Origin: Sphingobium indicum B90A
GTDB taxonomy: Bacteria; Pseudomonadota; Alphaproteobacteria; Sphingomonadales; Sphingomonadaceae
Length of the DNA: 64,000 bases
Direction of reading: 5' to 3'
NCBI RefSeq assembly: GCF_000264945.2
Contig: NZ_CP013070.1
Coordinates: 1,364,001 to 1,428,000 of the forward strand
The notes under the pieces were generated by a model, which worked only from the letters and a program-made list of their open reading frames with translations, made no database searches and was not told the DNA's origin. How positions within the stretch are numbered: the first letter of the stretch is position 1; every line of letters begins with the position of its first letter. This document shows positions 8,825-18,844 of this stretch, piece after piece. A program made the translations under genes and the position numbers.

Positions 8825-9504
8825 ACCACCGCGCTGTTCTGGCCGAGGCGCTTGGCAGCCTGCTGCTGTTTGCGACCGTCATCGGGTCCGGGATCATGGC
8901 CGAGCGCATCGCGGGCGGAAACATCGCCATCGCGCTTCTGGGCAACACGCTGGCGACCGGCGCGATCCTGTTCGTGCTGATCACGATGCTGGGGCCGGTG
9001 TCGGGCGCGCACATGAATCCTGCCGTCACGTTCGTCATGTGCATGCGCGGCCACATACGCATCCATGCGGCGCTGGCCTATGCCGCCGCCCAGTTGGCGG
9101 GCGGGATCATGGGCGTGTGGCTGGCCCACCTGATGTTCGACGTCCCATTGCTCCAGCTATCCGCCAAGTTGCGCGGCGGCGGCGGGCAATGGGCCGGTGA
9201 GGCCATCGCCACCTTCGGTCTGGTGCTGACGATCATCGGAACCGTGCGGATGCGCCCGGAAAGCGTGCCGATCAGCGTCGCCCTCTATATCGTGGCCGCC
9301 TATTGGTTCACCTCTTCAACCAGCTTCGCAAACCCCGCCATCACCCTTGCCCGATCGCTGAGCGACAGTTTCGCCGGGATCGCCCCATCCTGCGTGCCTG
9401 CATTCGTCGCCGCGCAGATGGGCGGCGCGATCACCGCTCATATCGTCAGCGGACTCGTCTTCCCCGCAGCCCCGCAAAACGCCGCCCTTGCCGATGGGCC
9501 GTGA
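8821..9504 (+). CDS. aqpS: Aquaporin family channel, probable arsenite exit channel (AqpS-like)
   Basis: Six-span inner-membrane channel of 227 residues of the MIP family. Both NPA boxes are present: MNPAVT (66-68) and FANPAIT (171-173). A conserved Gly-rich first helix with an acidic residue (LAEALGSLLLFATVIGSG) starts it. It is translationally coupled to arsC by an ATGA overlap. In Sinorhizobium meliloti an aquaporin in the ars operon lets arsenite formed by ArsC flow out down its gradient, and the same is inferred here because no ArsB, Acr3 or ArsA gene is adjacent. Plain water/glycerol or other metalloid transport remains possible. Confidence 0.85.
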   Translation: MNHRAVLAEALGSLLLFATVIGSGIMAERIAGGNIAIALLGNTLATGAILFVLITMLGPVSGAHMNPAVTFVMCMRGHIRIHAALAYAAAQLAGGIMGVWLAHLMFDVPLLQLSAKLRGGGGQWAGEAIATFGLVLTIIGTVRMRPESVPISVALYIVAAYWFTSSTSFANPAITLARSLSDSFAGIAPSCVPAFVAAQMGGAITAHIVSGLVFPAAPQNAALADGP

Positions 9505-9586
9505 CCGCTTGCCGGCAACGGCGCTCCTTACACGAATGACTGCAAGTGGTTGCTTGCGGCCGGGCTACTTCGGGAACGCGGCTGCT

Positions 9587-11251
9587 TTATAGCTTTTCCA
9601 GCAGGCGTTCGGCCTGGGCGCGGGCTTCGGCTGTGATTTCGGCGCCGGAGAGCATGCGCGCGATTTCCTCGCGGCGTTCGCCGTCGCTCAGCGCATGGAC
9701 GCCGGTGCGGGTGACGGTGCCGTCGCTGGATTTGGCGATCAGCATATGGCCGGCGCCGCGTGCGGCGACTTGCGGGCTGTGGGTGACGACGAGTATCTGG
9801 TTGGTTCGGGACAGGCGGGACAGGCGCTCCCCGATAGCGGAAGCGACGGCGCCCCCTACCCCGCGGTCGATCTCGTCGAAGATCAGCGTGTCCGCGTCGC
9901 CCTGTTCCGCCAGCGCGACCTTGAGCGCGAGGATGAAGCGGGAGAGTTCGCCGCCAGAGGCGATCTTGACCAGCGGGGCGAAGGGCGCGCCGGGGTTGGT
10001 GGAAATTTCGAATTCCACCCGGTCCATGCCGTGGGCGCCCCATTGCCCCTCCTCCTGCGGCGCGACGACGGTGCGGAAGCGGGCGGCGTCCAGTTTCAGC
10101 GGGGCGAGTTCGGCGGCGACGGCGGCGTCCAGCTTTCCGGCGGCTTGTCGGCGTTCGGCGGAGAGGGACTGGGCGGCTTCGCGATAGGCGGCGGCCTTGG
10201 CCTTCACATCGGTTTCCAGGGCGGCGAGATGGTCTTCCCCGCCCTCTATGGCAGCCAGTTTCGCGGCCATCTCGTCGCGCAGGGCGGCGAGGTCGTCGGG
10301 TTGGACCTGATGCTTGCGGGCCAGGCCGCGCAGGTCGAACAGGCGGGTTTCGATGGCGTCGAGGCGAGCGGGGTCGAAGCTCAAAGCCTCGGCGGCTTCG
10401 TTGAGGCGGTCCTCCGCTTCGCTGGCTTCGATGACGGCGCGGTCGAGGGCGGCGAGGACTTCGGCCAGCGGTTCATATTCGCTGACGATGCGGTCGAGGC
10501 GGCGGGCGGCCTGGCGCAATTGGGCGAGGCCGCCGTCGGAGCCGGTGAAGCATTCGGTGACGGCGGAAAGGTCGTCGGAGAGGCGCGCGCCCTTCTGCAT
10601 GGTGGCGCGTTCTTCGGCCAGCGTGGCTTCCTCGCCGGGTTCGGGGGCGAAGCGGGTGAGTTCGTCCACCGCATGGGTCAGGTATTCGCGGTCGCGGGCG
10701 GCGTTCTCGACGCTGGCGCGGCTTTCCGCGAGGCGGTCGGCGGCGGCGCGCCAGGCGTGATAGGCTTGTGCGACCGCGCCCGTGTCGCAGCGGCCATAGG
10801 CGTCGAGCAGGGCGCGGTGGCCGCGTGGGTTGAGCAGGCCGCGATCGTCATGCTGGCCGTGGATTTCGACCAGCGCGCTGCCGAGGTCGCGCAGCAGGGC
10901 GGCCGAACAGGCCTGATCGTTGACGAAGGCGCGGCTGCCGCCGTCGGCCTTGACGATGCGACGGATGATCAGCGGTTCGCCCGGTTCGATGTCTATGCCG
11001 TTGTCGGCCAGCAGGTCCGTCACGCGATGACCGGCGCGGGGCGCTTCGAAGGTGGCGGCGACGCTGGCCTGCGCTTCCCCGTTGCGGACGAGGCCGCTGT
11101 CGGCGCGGGCGCCCAGCGCGAGGCCGAGCGAATCGAGCAGGATCGACTTGCCCGCGCCCGTCTCGCCGGTCAGCACGCCAAGGCCAGACCCGAAATCCAG
11201 GTCCAGCGCCTCGATCAGCACGACATTGCGGATGGAGAGAGCGGTCAGCAA
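9587..11251 (-). CDS. recN: DNA repair protein RecN
   Basis: SMC-like ATPase for double-strand break repair, 554 residues, the usual length. Walker A GETGAGKS (29-36) follows the canonical start LTALSIRNVVLIEALDLDF. A long coiled coil fills the middle (about 150-370, rich in Glu, Ala, Arg), and the C-terminal part has the signature ASGGELSRFILALKVAL and Walker B region LIFDEIDRGVGG. The start is TTG at 11251: it gives the family N-terminus, and GGGGGGAG lies 10 bases upstream. The open frame continues to 11362 but only through a palindromic repeat. The ribosome site is made by the outer arm of that repeat. bamD lies upstream on the same strand. Confidence 0.93.
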   Translation of the reverse strand: MLTALSIRNVVLIEALDLDFGSGLGVLTGETGAGKSILLDSLGLALGARADSGLVRNGEAQASVAATFEAPRAGHRVTDLLADNGIDIEPGEPLIIRRIVKADGGSRAFVNDQACSAALLRDLGSALVEIHGQHDDRGLLNPRGHRALLDAYGRCDTGAVAQAYHAWRAAADRLAESRASVENAARDREYLTHAVDELTRFAPEPGEEATLAEERATMQKGARLSDDLSAVTECFTGSDGGLAQLRQAARRLDRIVSEYEPLAEVLAALDRAVIEASEAEDRLNEAAEALSFDPARLDAIETRLFDLRGLARKHQVQPDDLAALRDEMAAKLAAIEGGEDHLAALETDVKAKAAAYREAAQSLSAERRQAAGKLDAAVAAELAPLKLDAARFRTVVAPQEEGQWGAHGMDRVEFEISTNPGAPFAPLVKIASGGELSRFILALKVALAEQGDADTLIFDEIDRGVGGAVASAIGERLSRLSRTNQILVVTHSPQVAARGAGHMLIAKSSDGTVTRTGVHALSDGERREEIARMLSGAEITAEARAQAERLLEKL

Positions 11252-11265
11252 AGGCGAGCGACTCC

Positions 11266-11391
11266 CCCCTCCCGCAAGCGGGAGGGGCCGGGGGTGGGTG
11301 CGCCGCGCCAGCGGCGCTTCTTTCAACGCTAGGGCGGAACGCTCGCTTTGCTCGCGGCCCACCCCTCGCCCCTCCCGCCTGCGGGAGGGGG
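11266..11391. repeat. Palindromic dispersed element, family 1, copy 1
   Basis: Two hairpins of the form CCCCTCCCGC-NN-GCGGGAGGGG at the ends (11266-11287 and 11369-11390) with GGGGTGGG/CCCACCCC inside them as a second inverted pair, enclosing an unrelated-looking centre. Lies between bamD and recN. Related copies at 19325, 22766 and 28931. Confidence 0.8.
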
Positions 11392-11401
11392 ATAATTCAG
11401 G

Positions 11402-12187
11402 TCAGGCCTTGTTCGGATGTTCGCGCATCAGCTTGTAGCTGCGCTCATACCATTTCGAACCGGGATAGTTGCGGCCCAGCACGGCGGCGGCCTTCTGCGC
11501 TTCGGCGGGGATGCCGAGCGAGAGATAGCTTTCCACCAGGCGCTCCAGCGCTTCGGGGGTGTGGGTGGTCGTCTGATATTTGTCGATGACCGTGCGGAAA
11601 CGCAGCGTGGCGGCCAGCCATTGGCCGCGACGCTGGTAGAAGCGGCCGATCTCCATCTCCTTGCCCGCGAGGTGATCGTTCACGAGGTCGAGCTTCAGCC
11701 GGGCGTCGGCCGCGTAGCGCGTGTCGGGATAGCGGCGGATCAGTTCGCCCAGCGCGTCCAGCGCCTGTTGCGTGATCTTCTGGTCGCGGGTGACGTCGGC
11801 GATCTGTTCATAATAGCAGAGCGCGATCAGATAATAAGCGTAGGGCGCGTCCTTGTTGCCGGTGTGGATCGACAGGAAGCGCTGCGCCGCGCCGATCGAT
11901 TCCGGATAATCCTGATTCATGTAATAGCTGAAGGCCGACATAAGCTGCGCCCGGCGCGCCCAGGGCGAATAGGGGTGCTGGCGCTCCACCTCGTCGAACA
12001 GGGCGGCGGCGAGCTTGTACTGCCCGCGATCCAGGCGATATTTGCCGGCATTGTAGAGCGTGGACACGTCGCGGGCGACATATTGTGTGTCGGCCTTGTT
12101 CTTCGACGTCGCGCAGCCCGACAGCAGGGCGGCGAGCAGAAGCGGTGCGGTAGCCGCGCCGATGCGCGTCATGGTTTTCGTCAGCAT
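11402..12187 (-). CDS. bamD: Outer membrane assembly lipoprotein BamD
   Basis: Component of the BAM machine that inserts beta-barrel proteins into the outer membrane. 261 residues, with a lipoprotein signal (LLSGC, lipidated C25) and then tetratricopeptide-like repeats: YVARDVSTLYNAGKYRLDRG, LAAALFDEVERQHPYSPWAR, YPESIGAAQRFLSIHTGN, and a later ALDALGELIRRYPDTRYA. This is the YfiO/ComL pattern. Upstream of recN on the same strand with the family-1 repeat in between; the pair is often adjacent in alphaproteobacteria. Confidence 0.94.
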   Translation of the reverse strand: MLTKTMTRIGAATAPLLLAALLSGCATSKNKADTQYVARDVSTLYNAGKYRLDRGQYKLAAALFDEVERQHPYSPWARRAQLMSAFSYYMNQDYPESIGAAQRFLSIHTGNKDAPYAYYLIALCYYEQIADVTRDQKITQQALDALGELIRRYPDTRYAADARLKLDLVNDHLAGKEMEIGRFYQRRGQWLAATLRFRTVIDKYQTTTHTPEALERLVESYLSLGIPAEAQKAAAVLGRNYPGSKWYERSYKLMREHPNKA

Positions 12188-12246
12188 GGCCGGGTCATAG
12201 CCGAGGGAATGGCCCTCGCCAAGCGGCAGAATGTGCCTGTCTGTCG

Positions 12247-13260
12247 CTATGCGCGAACAGGCAGGTCGAGCCGCGCTGTCGCGCCGCCCTTCGCCGCGGG
12301 CATGAGCGAGAAGCGGCCGTTCAGTTGGCCGGCAAGGGCGTTGGAAATCCGCAGGCCCAGGCTCTGGCCGAAACCGGGGTCGAAATTGGCGGGCAGTCCC
12401 TTTCCATCGTCCGTGATGTCGAGCGTTATCGTACCGTCGCTGATGTCCAGGCCGACATGGATGCTGCCGCCCCGATGCGGCAGGCCATGTTCGATGGCAT
12501 TGTTGACCGCTTCGGTCACGATCAGCGCCATCGACACGGCGATGTCGGGTTCCAGGGTCAGGCCGTCGGGCGCATCGACGGTCAGGACGATGTCGTCGCG
12601 GCCGCTGGCCTCCAGCACGTCGGCGGTCAATGTCGTCAGGAAGGAGCGGACATTCTGCCCCTCCCCCGAAGGATTGTAGAGCGCCCGGCTGATCCGGCCG
12701 ACCAGCGCCAGCCGGGCCGAGGCGTCGTCGAGCGCCCGGCGAGCCACGTCATGATCGACATGGCGCCGCTGGAGCGAGAGCATGGCGGCGACGACCTGAA
12801 GATTGTTGGACACGCGGTGCTGCAATTCGTGGAACAGCAGTTCGCGGTTTTCGGCCAGGGCGCGGCTGCGTTCCCGCTCTACCGCCAGTTTGAAGTTCGC
12901 CTTCTGCAGCAGGTTGATCAGCGCGATGTCCACCACCACCACGGCGCCGTAGAAGACCAGCGCCAACAGCACGCCCGGATGAAGATCGAACGCCATGCGC
13001 GGCGGAATGAAGAAATACCAGGAGATGAGGCCGCACAGCACGCCCGCATAGATGCCCGGCCGCACCCCGAACAGGAAGGAGGTCAGGATCACGGCGGGAA
13101 AGAAGGACACGAAGGGATAGCCGACCGGCATGGCGATTTCCGCGACGGTGCGAATGGCAAAAGCGATCAGGCAGAAAACGGTCGCCAGCAGATAAGCATG
13201 CCAAGGCCGGCGCAAGACAAGCGGCAACCGCTCCACGAATCTTTCGTTCTTGCGCTGCAT
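12247..13260 (-). CDS. Membrane histidine kinase, DUF4118 sensor with HisKA_2 domain
   Basis: Sensor kinase of 337 residues. The first 115 residues hold four hydrophobic spans with the DUF4118 (KdpD-like) pattern MPVGYPFVSFFPAVILTSFL and a short loop YFFIPP. Then comes a HisKA_2-type phospho-acceptor region FHELQHRVSNNLQVVAAML (H148 in the HRVSNN motif), followed by an HATPase_c domain with N box (IVTEAVNNAIEHG), G1 box DITDDGKGLP, and G2 box GQSLGLRISNALA. HisKA_2 kinases often feed general stress responses in alphaproteobacteria, but no response regulator lies next to it, so its partner is unknown. Confidence 0.85.
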   Translation of the reverse strand: MQRKNERFVERLPLVLRRPWHAYLLATVFCLIAFAIRTVAEIAMPVGYPFVSFFPAVILTSFLFGVRPGIYAGVLCGLISWYFFIPPRMAFDLHPGVLLALVFYGAVVVVDIALINLLQKANFKLAVERERSRALAENRELLFHELQHRVSNNLQVVAAMLSLQRRHVDHDVARRALDDASARLALVGRISRALYNPSGEGQNVRSFLTTLTADVLEASGRDDIVLTVDAPDGLTLEPDIAVSMALIVTEAVNNAIEHGLPHRGGSIHVGLDISDGTITLDITDDGKGLPANFDPGFGQSLGLRISNALAGQLNGRFSLMPAAKGGATARLDLPVRA

Positions 13261-13346
13261 ATATCCCCCCGGTTCCTTGGTCGTTACAGTAACATAACTG
13301 CCGGAAACGCCAATTGATGGAGATCAGGAAGCGGTCAAATTCATCG

Positions 13347-13375
13347 AAAAGGGCGCCCGGATGACCGGACGCCCT
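13347..13375 (-). terminator. Terminator downstream of pnp
   Basis: Minus-strand stem GGGCGTCCGG-TCAT-CCGGGCGCCC (one G-U pair) followed by TTTT. The other side has an A-tract, so the structure could also work in the opposite direction. Confidence 0.75.
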
Positions 13376-13405
13376 TCCTTTTTTTCTGAACCTGATGGAC
13401 CAGGA

Positions 13406-15721
13406 TCAATCCTGGGTCAGGAAATCCGGCAGGCCGGCGCTGGAGCCGTCATCGTCGCCCTTGCCTTCGGCCCGGGGGCCGCGGTCGCGGCGCGGGCCGC
13501 GATCGCCCCCGCGTCCGCCGCGGTCCCCGCCACGGTCGCGGCGATTGCGGTCGCCACGGCCGCCTTCGCGGTCGCCGCCCCGATCCCCTCTGGGTTCGCG
13601 GGGCGGACGGGTGTCTTCCAGTTCCTCGCCGGTTTCCTGGTCGACCACGCGCATCGACAGGCGAACCTTGCCGCGCGGGTCGATTTCGAGAACCTTGACC
13701 TTCACTTCCTGGCCTTCCGACACGACGTCGGTCGGCTTTTCCACGCGCTCATTCTTCATTTCGGAGACGTGGACGAGGCCGTCCTTGCCGCCCATGAAGT
13801 TCACGAACGCGCCGAAGTCGACGATGTTGACGACCTTGCCGGTGTAGATCTTGCCGACTTCCGCTTCCTCGACGATGCCGAGGATCCACTTCTTGGCGGC
13901 TTCGATCTGGTTGATGTCGGACGAGCTGATCTTGATGATGCCCTCGTCGTCGATGTCGACCTTCGCGCCGGTTTCCGCGACGATCTCGCGGATGACCTTG
14001 CCGCCGGTGCCGATGACGTCGCGGATCTTCGACTTGTCGATCTGGATCGTCTCGATGCGCGGAGCGTGCGCGCTCAGTTCGGTGCGGGTCGAGGACAGGG
14101 CCTTGCTCATCTCACCCAGGATGTGGGCGCGGCCTTCCTTCGCCTGGCGCAGCGCGACTTCGAAGATTTCCTGCGTGATGCCGGCGACCTTGATGTCCAT
14201 CTGCATGGTGGTGATGCCCGCTTCCGTGCCCGCCACCTTGAAGTCCATGTCGCCGAGGTGATCCTCATCGCCCAGGATGTCGCTGATGACCGCGAACTCC
14301 TTGCCTTCCAGGATCAGGCCCATGGCGATGCCGGAGACGGGACGCTTCAGCGGAACGCCGGCATCCATCATCGAGAGCGAACCGCCGCAGACCGTCGCCA
14401 TCGAGGACGATCCGTTGGATTCGGTGATGTCGCTGAGGACACGGATCGTGTAGGGGAATTCCTCCTTGCTGGGCAGCACGGGGTGCAGGGCGCGCCATGC
14501 GAGCTTGCCATGGCCGACTTCGCGACGGCCCGGCGCGCCGAAGCGACCCACTTCGCCGACCGAATAGGGCGGGAAGTTATAGTGCAGCATGAAGCTTTCA
14601 TAGTGGAGGCCGGTCAGGCCGTCGATCATCTGCTCAGCGTCCTTGGTGCCAAGCGTGGTGGTGCAGATCGCCTGCGTTTCGCCGCGGGTGAACAGCGCCG
14701 AACCATGGGTGCGCGGCAGGAAGCCTACCATCGCCTCGATCGGACGGATCTGCGTGGTGGTGCGGCCGTCGATGCGCTTGCCTTCCTTGAGGATGGCGGT
14801 GCGGACGATCTCCGCCTCCAGCTTCTTGGTCAGCTTGATGCCGGCCATGACGGTCTGGGCGTCCAGGCCCTCTTCCGCGAAAAAGGCCTTGGCCTTGTCG
14901 CGGGCGGCGTTGATCGCGCTCGAACGGGCGGACTTGTCGGTCAGCTTGTAGGCGGCCGCAATGTCCTTGCCGATCAGCTTCTTGAGCTTCTTCTTGAGGT
15001 CGTCGAGATTGTCGCCCTTGGCGACGTCCCACGGATCCTTCGCGGCCTTTTCGGCGAGGTCGATGATCGCGTTGACGACCTTCTTCGACGCTTCATGGGC
15101 GAAGAGGACGGCGCCGAGCATGACGTCTTCCGAAAGCTCCTTGGCTTCGGATTCGACCATCATCACCGCATTGCCGGTGGCGGCGACGACCAGGTCGAGC
15201 TCGCCGGTCTTCACTTCGTCCAGCGAGGGGTTGAGCTGATATTCGCCATCCTTGTAGCCGACGCGGGCGGCGCCGATCGGACCCAGGAAGGGCACGCCCG
15301 ACAGGGTCAGCGCGGCCGAAGCGGCGATCATCGCCACGATGTCGGGCTCGCTTTCGCCGTCGAAGCTCAGAACCTGGGCAATGACGTTGATTTCATTATA
15401 GAAACCTTCGGGGAAGAGCGGGCGAACCGGGCGGTCGATCAGGCGGGAAACCAGCGTTTCCTTTTCCGTCGCGCCGCGCTCGCGCTTGAAGAAGCCGCCC
15501 GGAATGCGACCGGCGGCCGAATATTTTTCCTGATAATGGACGGTCAGCGGGAAGAAGTCCTGTCCTTCCTTCACCGACTTGGCGGCGGTCACGGCGCACA
15601 GCACCACGGTTTCGCCATAGGTCGCCAGCACGGCGGCGTCGGCCTGACGCGCAATGCGGCCGGTTTCGAGCGTGAGGGTCTTGCCGCCCAGCTCGATTGA
15701 TACCTTCTTTACATCAAACAT
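13406..15721 (-). CDS. pnp: Polyribonucleotide nucleotidyltransferase (PNPase)
   Basis: 3'-to-5' phosphorolytic exoribonuclease of 771 residues. Two RNase PH-like domains (start [20 protein letters not shown]; second copy around 320-550, with the [16 protein letters not shown] region), a KH domain with [12 protein letters not shown] (about 560-600), and an S1 domain ([20 protein letters not shown]). The last about 55 residues are a low-complexity RGG/RGD tail ending in GLPDFLTQD. The start at 15721 matches the family; the longer frame to 15838 runs through a palindromic repeat. It follows rpsO with its own leader, the usual rpsO-pnp order. E. coli pnp is autoregulated through a leader hairpin; a hairpin of similar position exists at 15735-15764. 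Confidence 0.96.
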   Translation of the reverse strand: MFDVKKVSIELGGKTLTLETGRIARQADAAVLATYGETVVLCAVTAAKSVKEGQDFFPLTVHYQEKYSAAGRIPGGFFKRERGATEKETLVSRLIDRPVRPLFPEGFYNEINVIAQVLSFDGESEPDIVAMIAASAALTLSGVPFLGPIGAARVGYKDGEYQLNPSLDEVKTGELDLVVAATGNAVMMVESEAKELSEDVMLGAVLFAHEASKKVVNAIIDLAEKAAKDPWDVAKGDNLDDLKKKLKKLIGKDIAAAYKLTDKSARSSAINAARDKAKAFFAEEGLDAQTVMAGIKLTKKLEAEIVRTAILKEGKRIDGRTTTQIRPIEAMVGFLPRTHGSALFTRGETQAICTTTLGTKDAEQMIDGLTGLHYESFMLHYNFPPYSVGEVGRFGAPGRREVGHGKLAWRALHPVLPSKEEFPYTIRVLSDITESNGSSSMATVCGGSLSMMDAGVPLKRPVSGIAMGLILEGKEFAVISDILGDEDHLGDMDFKVAGTEAGITTMQMDIKVAGITQEIFEVALRQAKEGRAHILGEMSKALSSTRTELSAHAPRIETIQIDKSKIRDVIGTGGKVIREIVAETGAKVDIDDEGIIKISSSDINQIEAAKKWILGIVEEAEVGKIYTGKVVNIVDFGAFVNFMGGKDGLVHVSEMKNERVEKPTDVVSEGQEVKVKVLEIDPRGKVRLSMRVVDQETGEELEDTRPPREPRGDRGGDREGGRGDRNRRDRGGDRGGRGGDRGPRRDRGPRAEGKGDDDGSSAGLPDFLTQD

Positions 15722-15734
15722 TGGTTTTTTCCTT

Positions 15735-15764
15735 CGCCCGCCTGGCCCTATTGCCGGGCGGGGC
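15735..15764 (-). promoter_or_regulatory. Hairpin in the pnp 5' leader
   Basis: Minus strand CCCGCC ... GGCGGG with an inner GGC...GCC pairing, ending about 14 bases before the pnp start. It stands where the autoregulatory stem is in E. coli pnp, but sequence similarity cannot be claimed. Confidence 0.35.
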
Positions 15765-15810
15765 CTGTTTCGGACCGGATGGTCCATGGATGGAGAGCCT
15801 ATCTCTCCTC

Positions 15811-15888
15811 CGTTCGGGCTGAGCCTGTCGAAGCCCAATCCTTCCCTTCAAAAGAAGGAGTGCCCTTCGACTAGCTCAGGGCGAACGG
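15811..15888. repeat. Palindromic dispersed element, family 4, copy 1
   Basis: Imperfect inverted arms of about 24 bp (CGTTCGGGCTGAGCCTGTCG on the left, complemented by CGACTAGCTCAGGGCGAACG on the right) around a short centre. Lies between rpsO and pnp. A second copy is at 46190-46300. Confidence 0.8.
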
Positions 15889-15952
15889 TGTGGGGGATGT
15901 CCCCCGGATCATGACGCCGTGCCGGATTGCCCAGCGCCATGTTGTCAGAATC

Positions 15953-15979
15953 GGAAACGGCCCCGACATGGGGGCCGTT
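15953..15979 (-). terminator. Terminator downstream of rpsO
   Basis: Minus-strand stem AACGGCCCC-CATGTC-GGGGCCGTT followed by TCC. The stem is strong but the T-run is short, so partial read-through into pnp is likely. Confidence 0.6.
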
Positions 15980-15994
15980 CCTTCTATAGGAGGC

Positions 15995-16264
15995 TTACTT
16001 GCGCAGGCCCAGCTTGGCGATGAGGTCGGTGTAGCGCGCCCCATCCTTCTTCTTCAGGTAATCCAGCAGCGAACGGCGCTTGTTGACCAGCATCAGCAGG
16101 CCGCGACGGCTGTGGTTATCCTTGTGATGACCCTTGAAATGCTCGGTCAGGTTGGCGATGCGCTCCGAGAGGATCGCAACCTGGACTTCCGGCGAACCTG
16201 TGTCGCCCTCGGCGCGGGCATGTTCCTTGATCAGCGCTTCCTTGCGCTCGGCAGTAATCGACAT
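15995..16264 (-). CDS. rpsO: 30S ribosomal protein S15
   Basis: Primary 16S rRNA-binding protein of the 30S platform. 89 residues, the usual length, with the conserved start [20 protein letters not shown], the [14 protein letters not shown] and [19 protein letters not shown] rRNA-binding region, and the end [23 protein letters not shown] at 16264 was chosen over the longer frame. It sits 19 bases after the truB stop in the common truB-rpsO-pnp order. Confidence 0.98.
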   Translation of the reverse strand: MSITAERKEALIKEHARAEGDTGSPEVQVAILSERIANLTEHFKGHHKDNHSRRGLLMLVNKRRSLLDYLKKKDGARYTDLIAKLGLRK

Positions 16265-16283
16265 CGGCTTCCTTTCGTAACAT

Positions 16284-17204
16284 CTAGAGATTGAAGCCGC
16301 GCACCACCCGGATTTCCCTAAGGGGTTCTGGGCCACTGGCCTCCACCAGCGCGACGGGCGTTGCGCCCTCCATCGCCAGCATGAGACCGGTATGCGGTTT
16401 CCCCACAAGCACCTTCCCCTGTCGGAGAGCCAGCGCTTCGTCGGGAGAGACTGCGAGAGCCGGGATGTCGTCCAGCCCTGCGGTCAACGGCAGCATAAGC
16501 TGCGCGATGCCGCCGCCCCTAGCAGCTTCGTCCAATTTGTCCAGCGAAATCGCGGATTCCAGGGTGAACGGCCCTGCCTTGACGCGGCGGAGCATGGTGA
16601 CATGGCCGACCGTGCCGAGCGCCAGCGCGATGTCGCGGGCGAGGGAGCGGATATAGGTGCCCTTGGAGACATGGGCGCGGAGGGTGACGGAGGCGAGCCC
16701 CCTTGTCCCGATCTCTGGCCCTTCCGCCTCTTGTCCCTTGATGGCGAGAGCATGGATGGTGACGGCGCGGGTCTTCATCTCCACATCCTCCCCCTTGCGG
16801 GCGAGGTCGTAGGCGCGCCGGCCGTCGATCAGGATGGCGCTGTAGGCGGGGGGCGCCTGTTCGATGGGGCCGGTGAAGCGGGGCAATATCGCCTCCACCT
16901 CCGCCAGCGTCGGGCGATGGTCGCTGGCGGCGATTTCCTTGCCCTCCAGGTCCAGCGTGTCCGTCTGGACGCCGAAACGGACGGTGAAATCATAGATTTT
17001 GTCGCTGTCGAGCATCCGCCCGGCGAGCTTGGTCGCCTCCCCGACCGCGATGGGCAGCACGCCGGTCGCCAGCGGATCGAGCGTGCCGCCATGGCCGACC
17101 TTCCACTTGCCCGCGCCGCTGACGCGCAGGGCGCGTTTGACCGCGCTCACCGCCTGCGTCGAGCCAAGGCCATGGGGTTTATCGAGGATGATCCAGCCGT
17201 GCAT
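16284..17204 (-). CDS. truB: tRNA pseudouridine(55) synthase TruB
   Basis: Makes pseudouridine 55 in the T loop of tRNAs. 306 residues. Motif [15 protein letters not shown] with catalytic D43, then the [16 protein letters not shown] and ERPPxYSAI-like region ([20 protein letters not shown]), and [22 protein letters not shown]-terminal PUA-like tail ([10 protein letters not shown]) follows. Starts with [15 protein letters not shown], as expected. In the RNA-processing block between tdk and rpsO. Confidence 0.96.
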   Translation of the reverse strand: MHGWIILDKPHGLGSTQAVSAVKRALRVSGAGKWKVGHGGTLDPLATGVLPIAVGEATKLAGRMLDSDKIYDFTVRFGVQTDTLDLEGKEIAASDHRPTLAEVEAILPRFTGPIEQAPPAYSAILIDGRRAYDLARKGEDVEMKTRAVTIHALAIKGQEAEGPEIGTRGLASVTLRAHVSKGTYIRSLARDIALALGTVGHVTMLRRVKAGPFTLESAISLDKLDEAARGGGIAQLMLPLTAGLDDIPALAVSPDEALALRQGKVLVGKPHTGLMLAMEGATPVALVEASGPEPLREIRVVRGFNL

Positions 17205-17273
17205 GGCGGCGCGCTCTAGCCCTCCTGTCGCCGGTTGTCAGCCCTTCCTGGACCGTTACGGCATTTGCGGTGG

Positions 17274-17855
17274 TCAGCGAGCGGAGCGCTTTTCCACGAA
17301 ATGGCGGCGGCAGAGCGCGACATAGCGGTCGTTTCCGCCGATTTCGGTCTGTTCGCCTTCGCGGATCGGGCGCCCTTCCCCATCCACGCGCAGGTTCATG
17401 GTCGCCTTGCGCCCGCATTCGCAGATCGTCTTGATCTCCGTCAGCGTGTCGGCGAGGCCGAGCAGCGCGGCGCTGCCTTCGAACAATTGCCCCTGGAAAT
17501 CGGTGCGGATGCCGTAGCAAAGAACGGGGATGGCCAGCCGGTCGGCCACCGCCGCAAGCTGCCAGACCTGGTCGGCGTTCAGGAACTGCGCCTCATCCAC
17601 CAGCACGCAGGACAGGGGCGTCCGGGCATGCCGGGCGGAGATGGGCGCGAACAGGTCCGTCGCGGCGTCGAACAGATGCGCCTTCGCCTCCAGCCCGATG
17701 CGCGAGACGATCAGGCCCCGTTCGTAGCGGTCGTCTATCGCGGCGGTCCACAACATGGTCTCCATGCCGCGCTCGCGATAGTTGAAGCTGGATTGCAGCA
17801 GGGTGGTCGATTTGCCCGCGTTCATCGAGCTATAGTAGAAATAGAGCTTGGCCAT
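17274..17855 (-). CDS. tdk: Thymidine kinase
   Basis: Salvage enzyme phosphorylating thymidine to dTMP, cytosolic, type II family. 193 residues. P-loop [12 protein letters not shown] (9-20), Walker B-like VDEAQFL (86-92), the lasso region around [14 protein letters not shown], and zinc ligands C-x-C (ICECGRKA) plus a late Cys in VALCRRHF. Its ATG overlaps the stop of the hydrolase gene by one base (TGATG), so the two are translationally coupled. Its position between rbfA and truB is not the usual gene order. Confidence 0.95.
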   Translation of the reverse strand: MAKLYFYYSSMNAGKSTTLLQSSFNYRERGMETMLWTAAIDDRYERGLIVSRIGLEAKAHLFDAATDLFAPISARHARTPLSCVLVDEAQFLNADQVWQLAAVADRLAIPVLCYGIRTDFQGQLFEGSAALLGLADTLTEIKTICECGRKATMNLRVDGEGRPIREGEQTEIGGNDRYVALCRRHFVEKRSAR

Positions 17856-18748
17856 CAGCGGGTCATCGGCGCGATCTGCTTGAGGAAGCGGACGAGCGCG
17901 TCCGCCAGGGCGATGCGCTTGTCCGAGAAGCTGTGGTCAGTCGGCCAGACCATCAGCCGCGTGTCGGGATTGGCGGATTGCGCGTCGGCGGTGACCTTGC
18001 GCGCCATGGCCCCGATGCCGCGTTCCGCCCCGATGATGACGAGCGGACGGCGGGCATAGCCCACCAGCTTGCGGCCGAGGTCGAATTTTTCCGTGTCGGC
18101 GCGGATTTCCGTGGTCAGGCTGTCATAGGTGGCGCCGTGCAGGGGCGGCAGGTCGCTGGCGACTTCGGCTTTCCAGGCGGCCTCGCCCTCCGGGGTGGAG
18201 AGGGCGGCGGCGGTTTCGGACGGATCCCAGGGGTCGATCAGGAAGAGGCCCGCGACATGGGGTTCGGCGGCGGCGACATCGGCGGCCATGAAGCCGCCCA
18301 TGCTGTGGCCCGCGACAACGATGGCGCTGGTATCAATGCGGTATCGGGCGACGGTGGCGGATTGCTGAAGATATTGCAGGGCGTTCCAGGCGTCTTCGGA
18401 GGCGTGGGTGAAGGAGAAGCTGCCGGGGCTGCCCCAACTGCCGCGATAATGGAGGGTCAGGACATTCCATCCGGCGCGGCGGGCGGCCTGGGCAAGGTCC
18501 AGATTCTGCTCGTTGCCGGGGAAGCCGTGGAGGAGGAGCAGCGTCGGGTGCAGGCCGGAACCGGCGGCGGTGTAGAGGACCGCGTTGAGCGCGCCGTCTT
18601 CGGAGGGAATGGTGAAGGCGCTCATGCCGGCGGGATAGGCGGCGTCGGGCGCGGGGTCGCTGGTGACGGCGGGGTGGATCGGCGCTTCCTTGGCGGCGGC
18701 GGGTATGGCCAGCGTCAGCGCGACTGCCAATATGCCGATCTTTTTCAT
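17855..18748 (-). CDS. Secreted alpha/beta hydrolase
   Basis: Periplasmic esterase/peptidase-like hydrolase of 297 residues. An N-terminal signal peptide ([19 protein letters not shown], cleavage after about residue 19) precedes the fold. Oxyanion motif [11 protein letters not shown] (about 73-83), nucleophile elbow GHSMGG (S149), an acidic residue in the later LVIIGAERG region, and catalytic His in PTDHSFSD. Resembles the family of dienelactone hydrolase/acyl peptidase-like proteins with an alpha/beta core. Substrate unknown. Overlaps tdk by one base. Confidence 0.8.
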   Translation of the reverse strand: MKKIGILAVALTLAIPAAAKEAPIHPAVTSDPAPDAAYPAGMSAFTIPSEDGALNAVLYTAAGSGLHPTLLLLHGFPGNEQNLDLAQAARRAGWNVLTLHYRGSWGSPGSFSFTHASEDAWNALQYLQQSATVARYRIDTSAIVVAGHSMGGFMAADVAAAEPHVAGLFLIDPWDPSETAAALSTPEGEAAWKAEVASDLPPLHGATYDSLTTEIRADTEKFDLGRKLVGYARRPLVIIGAERGIGAMARKVTADAQSANPDTRLMVWPTDHSFSDKRIALADALVRFLKQIAPMTR

Positions 18749-18844
18749 GCGCCTCAGCCCCTTTTGCTCCTGCCGGAGAGACGCTGTTAGCGGGGCTGCG
18801 CCGTCACGTCGACGGTGGAAAAAGACTTTCGATCAAGCGCGATG

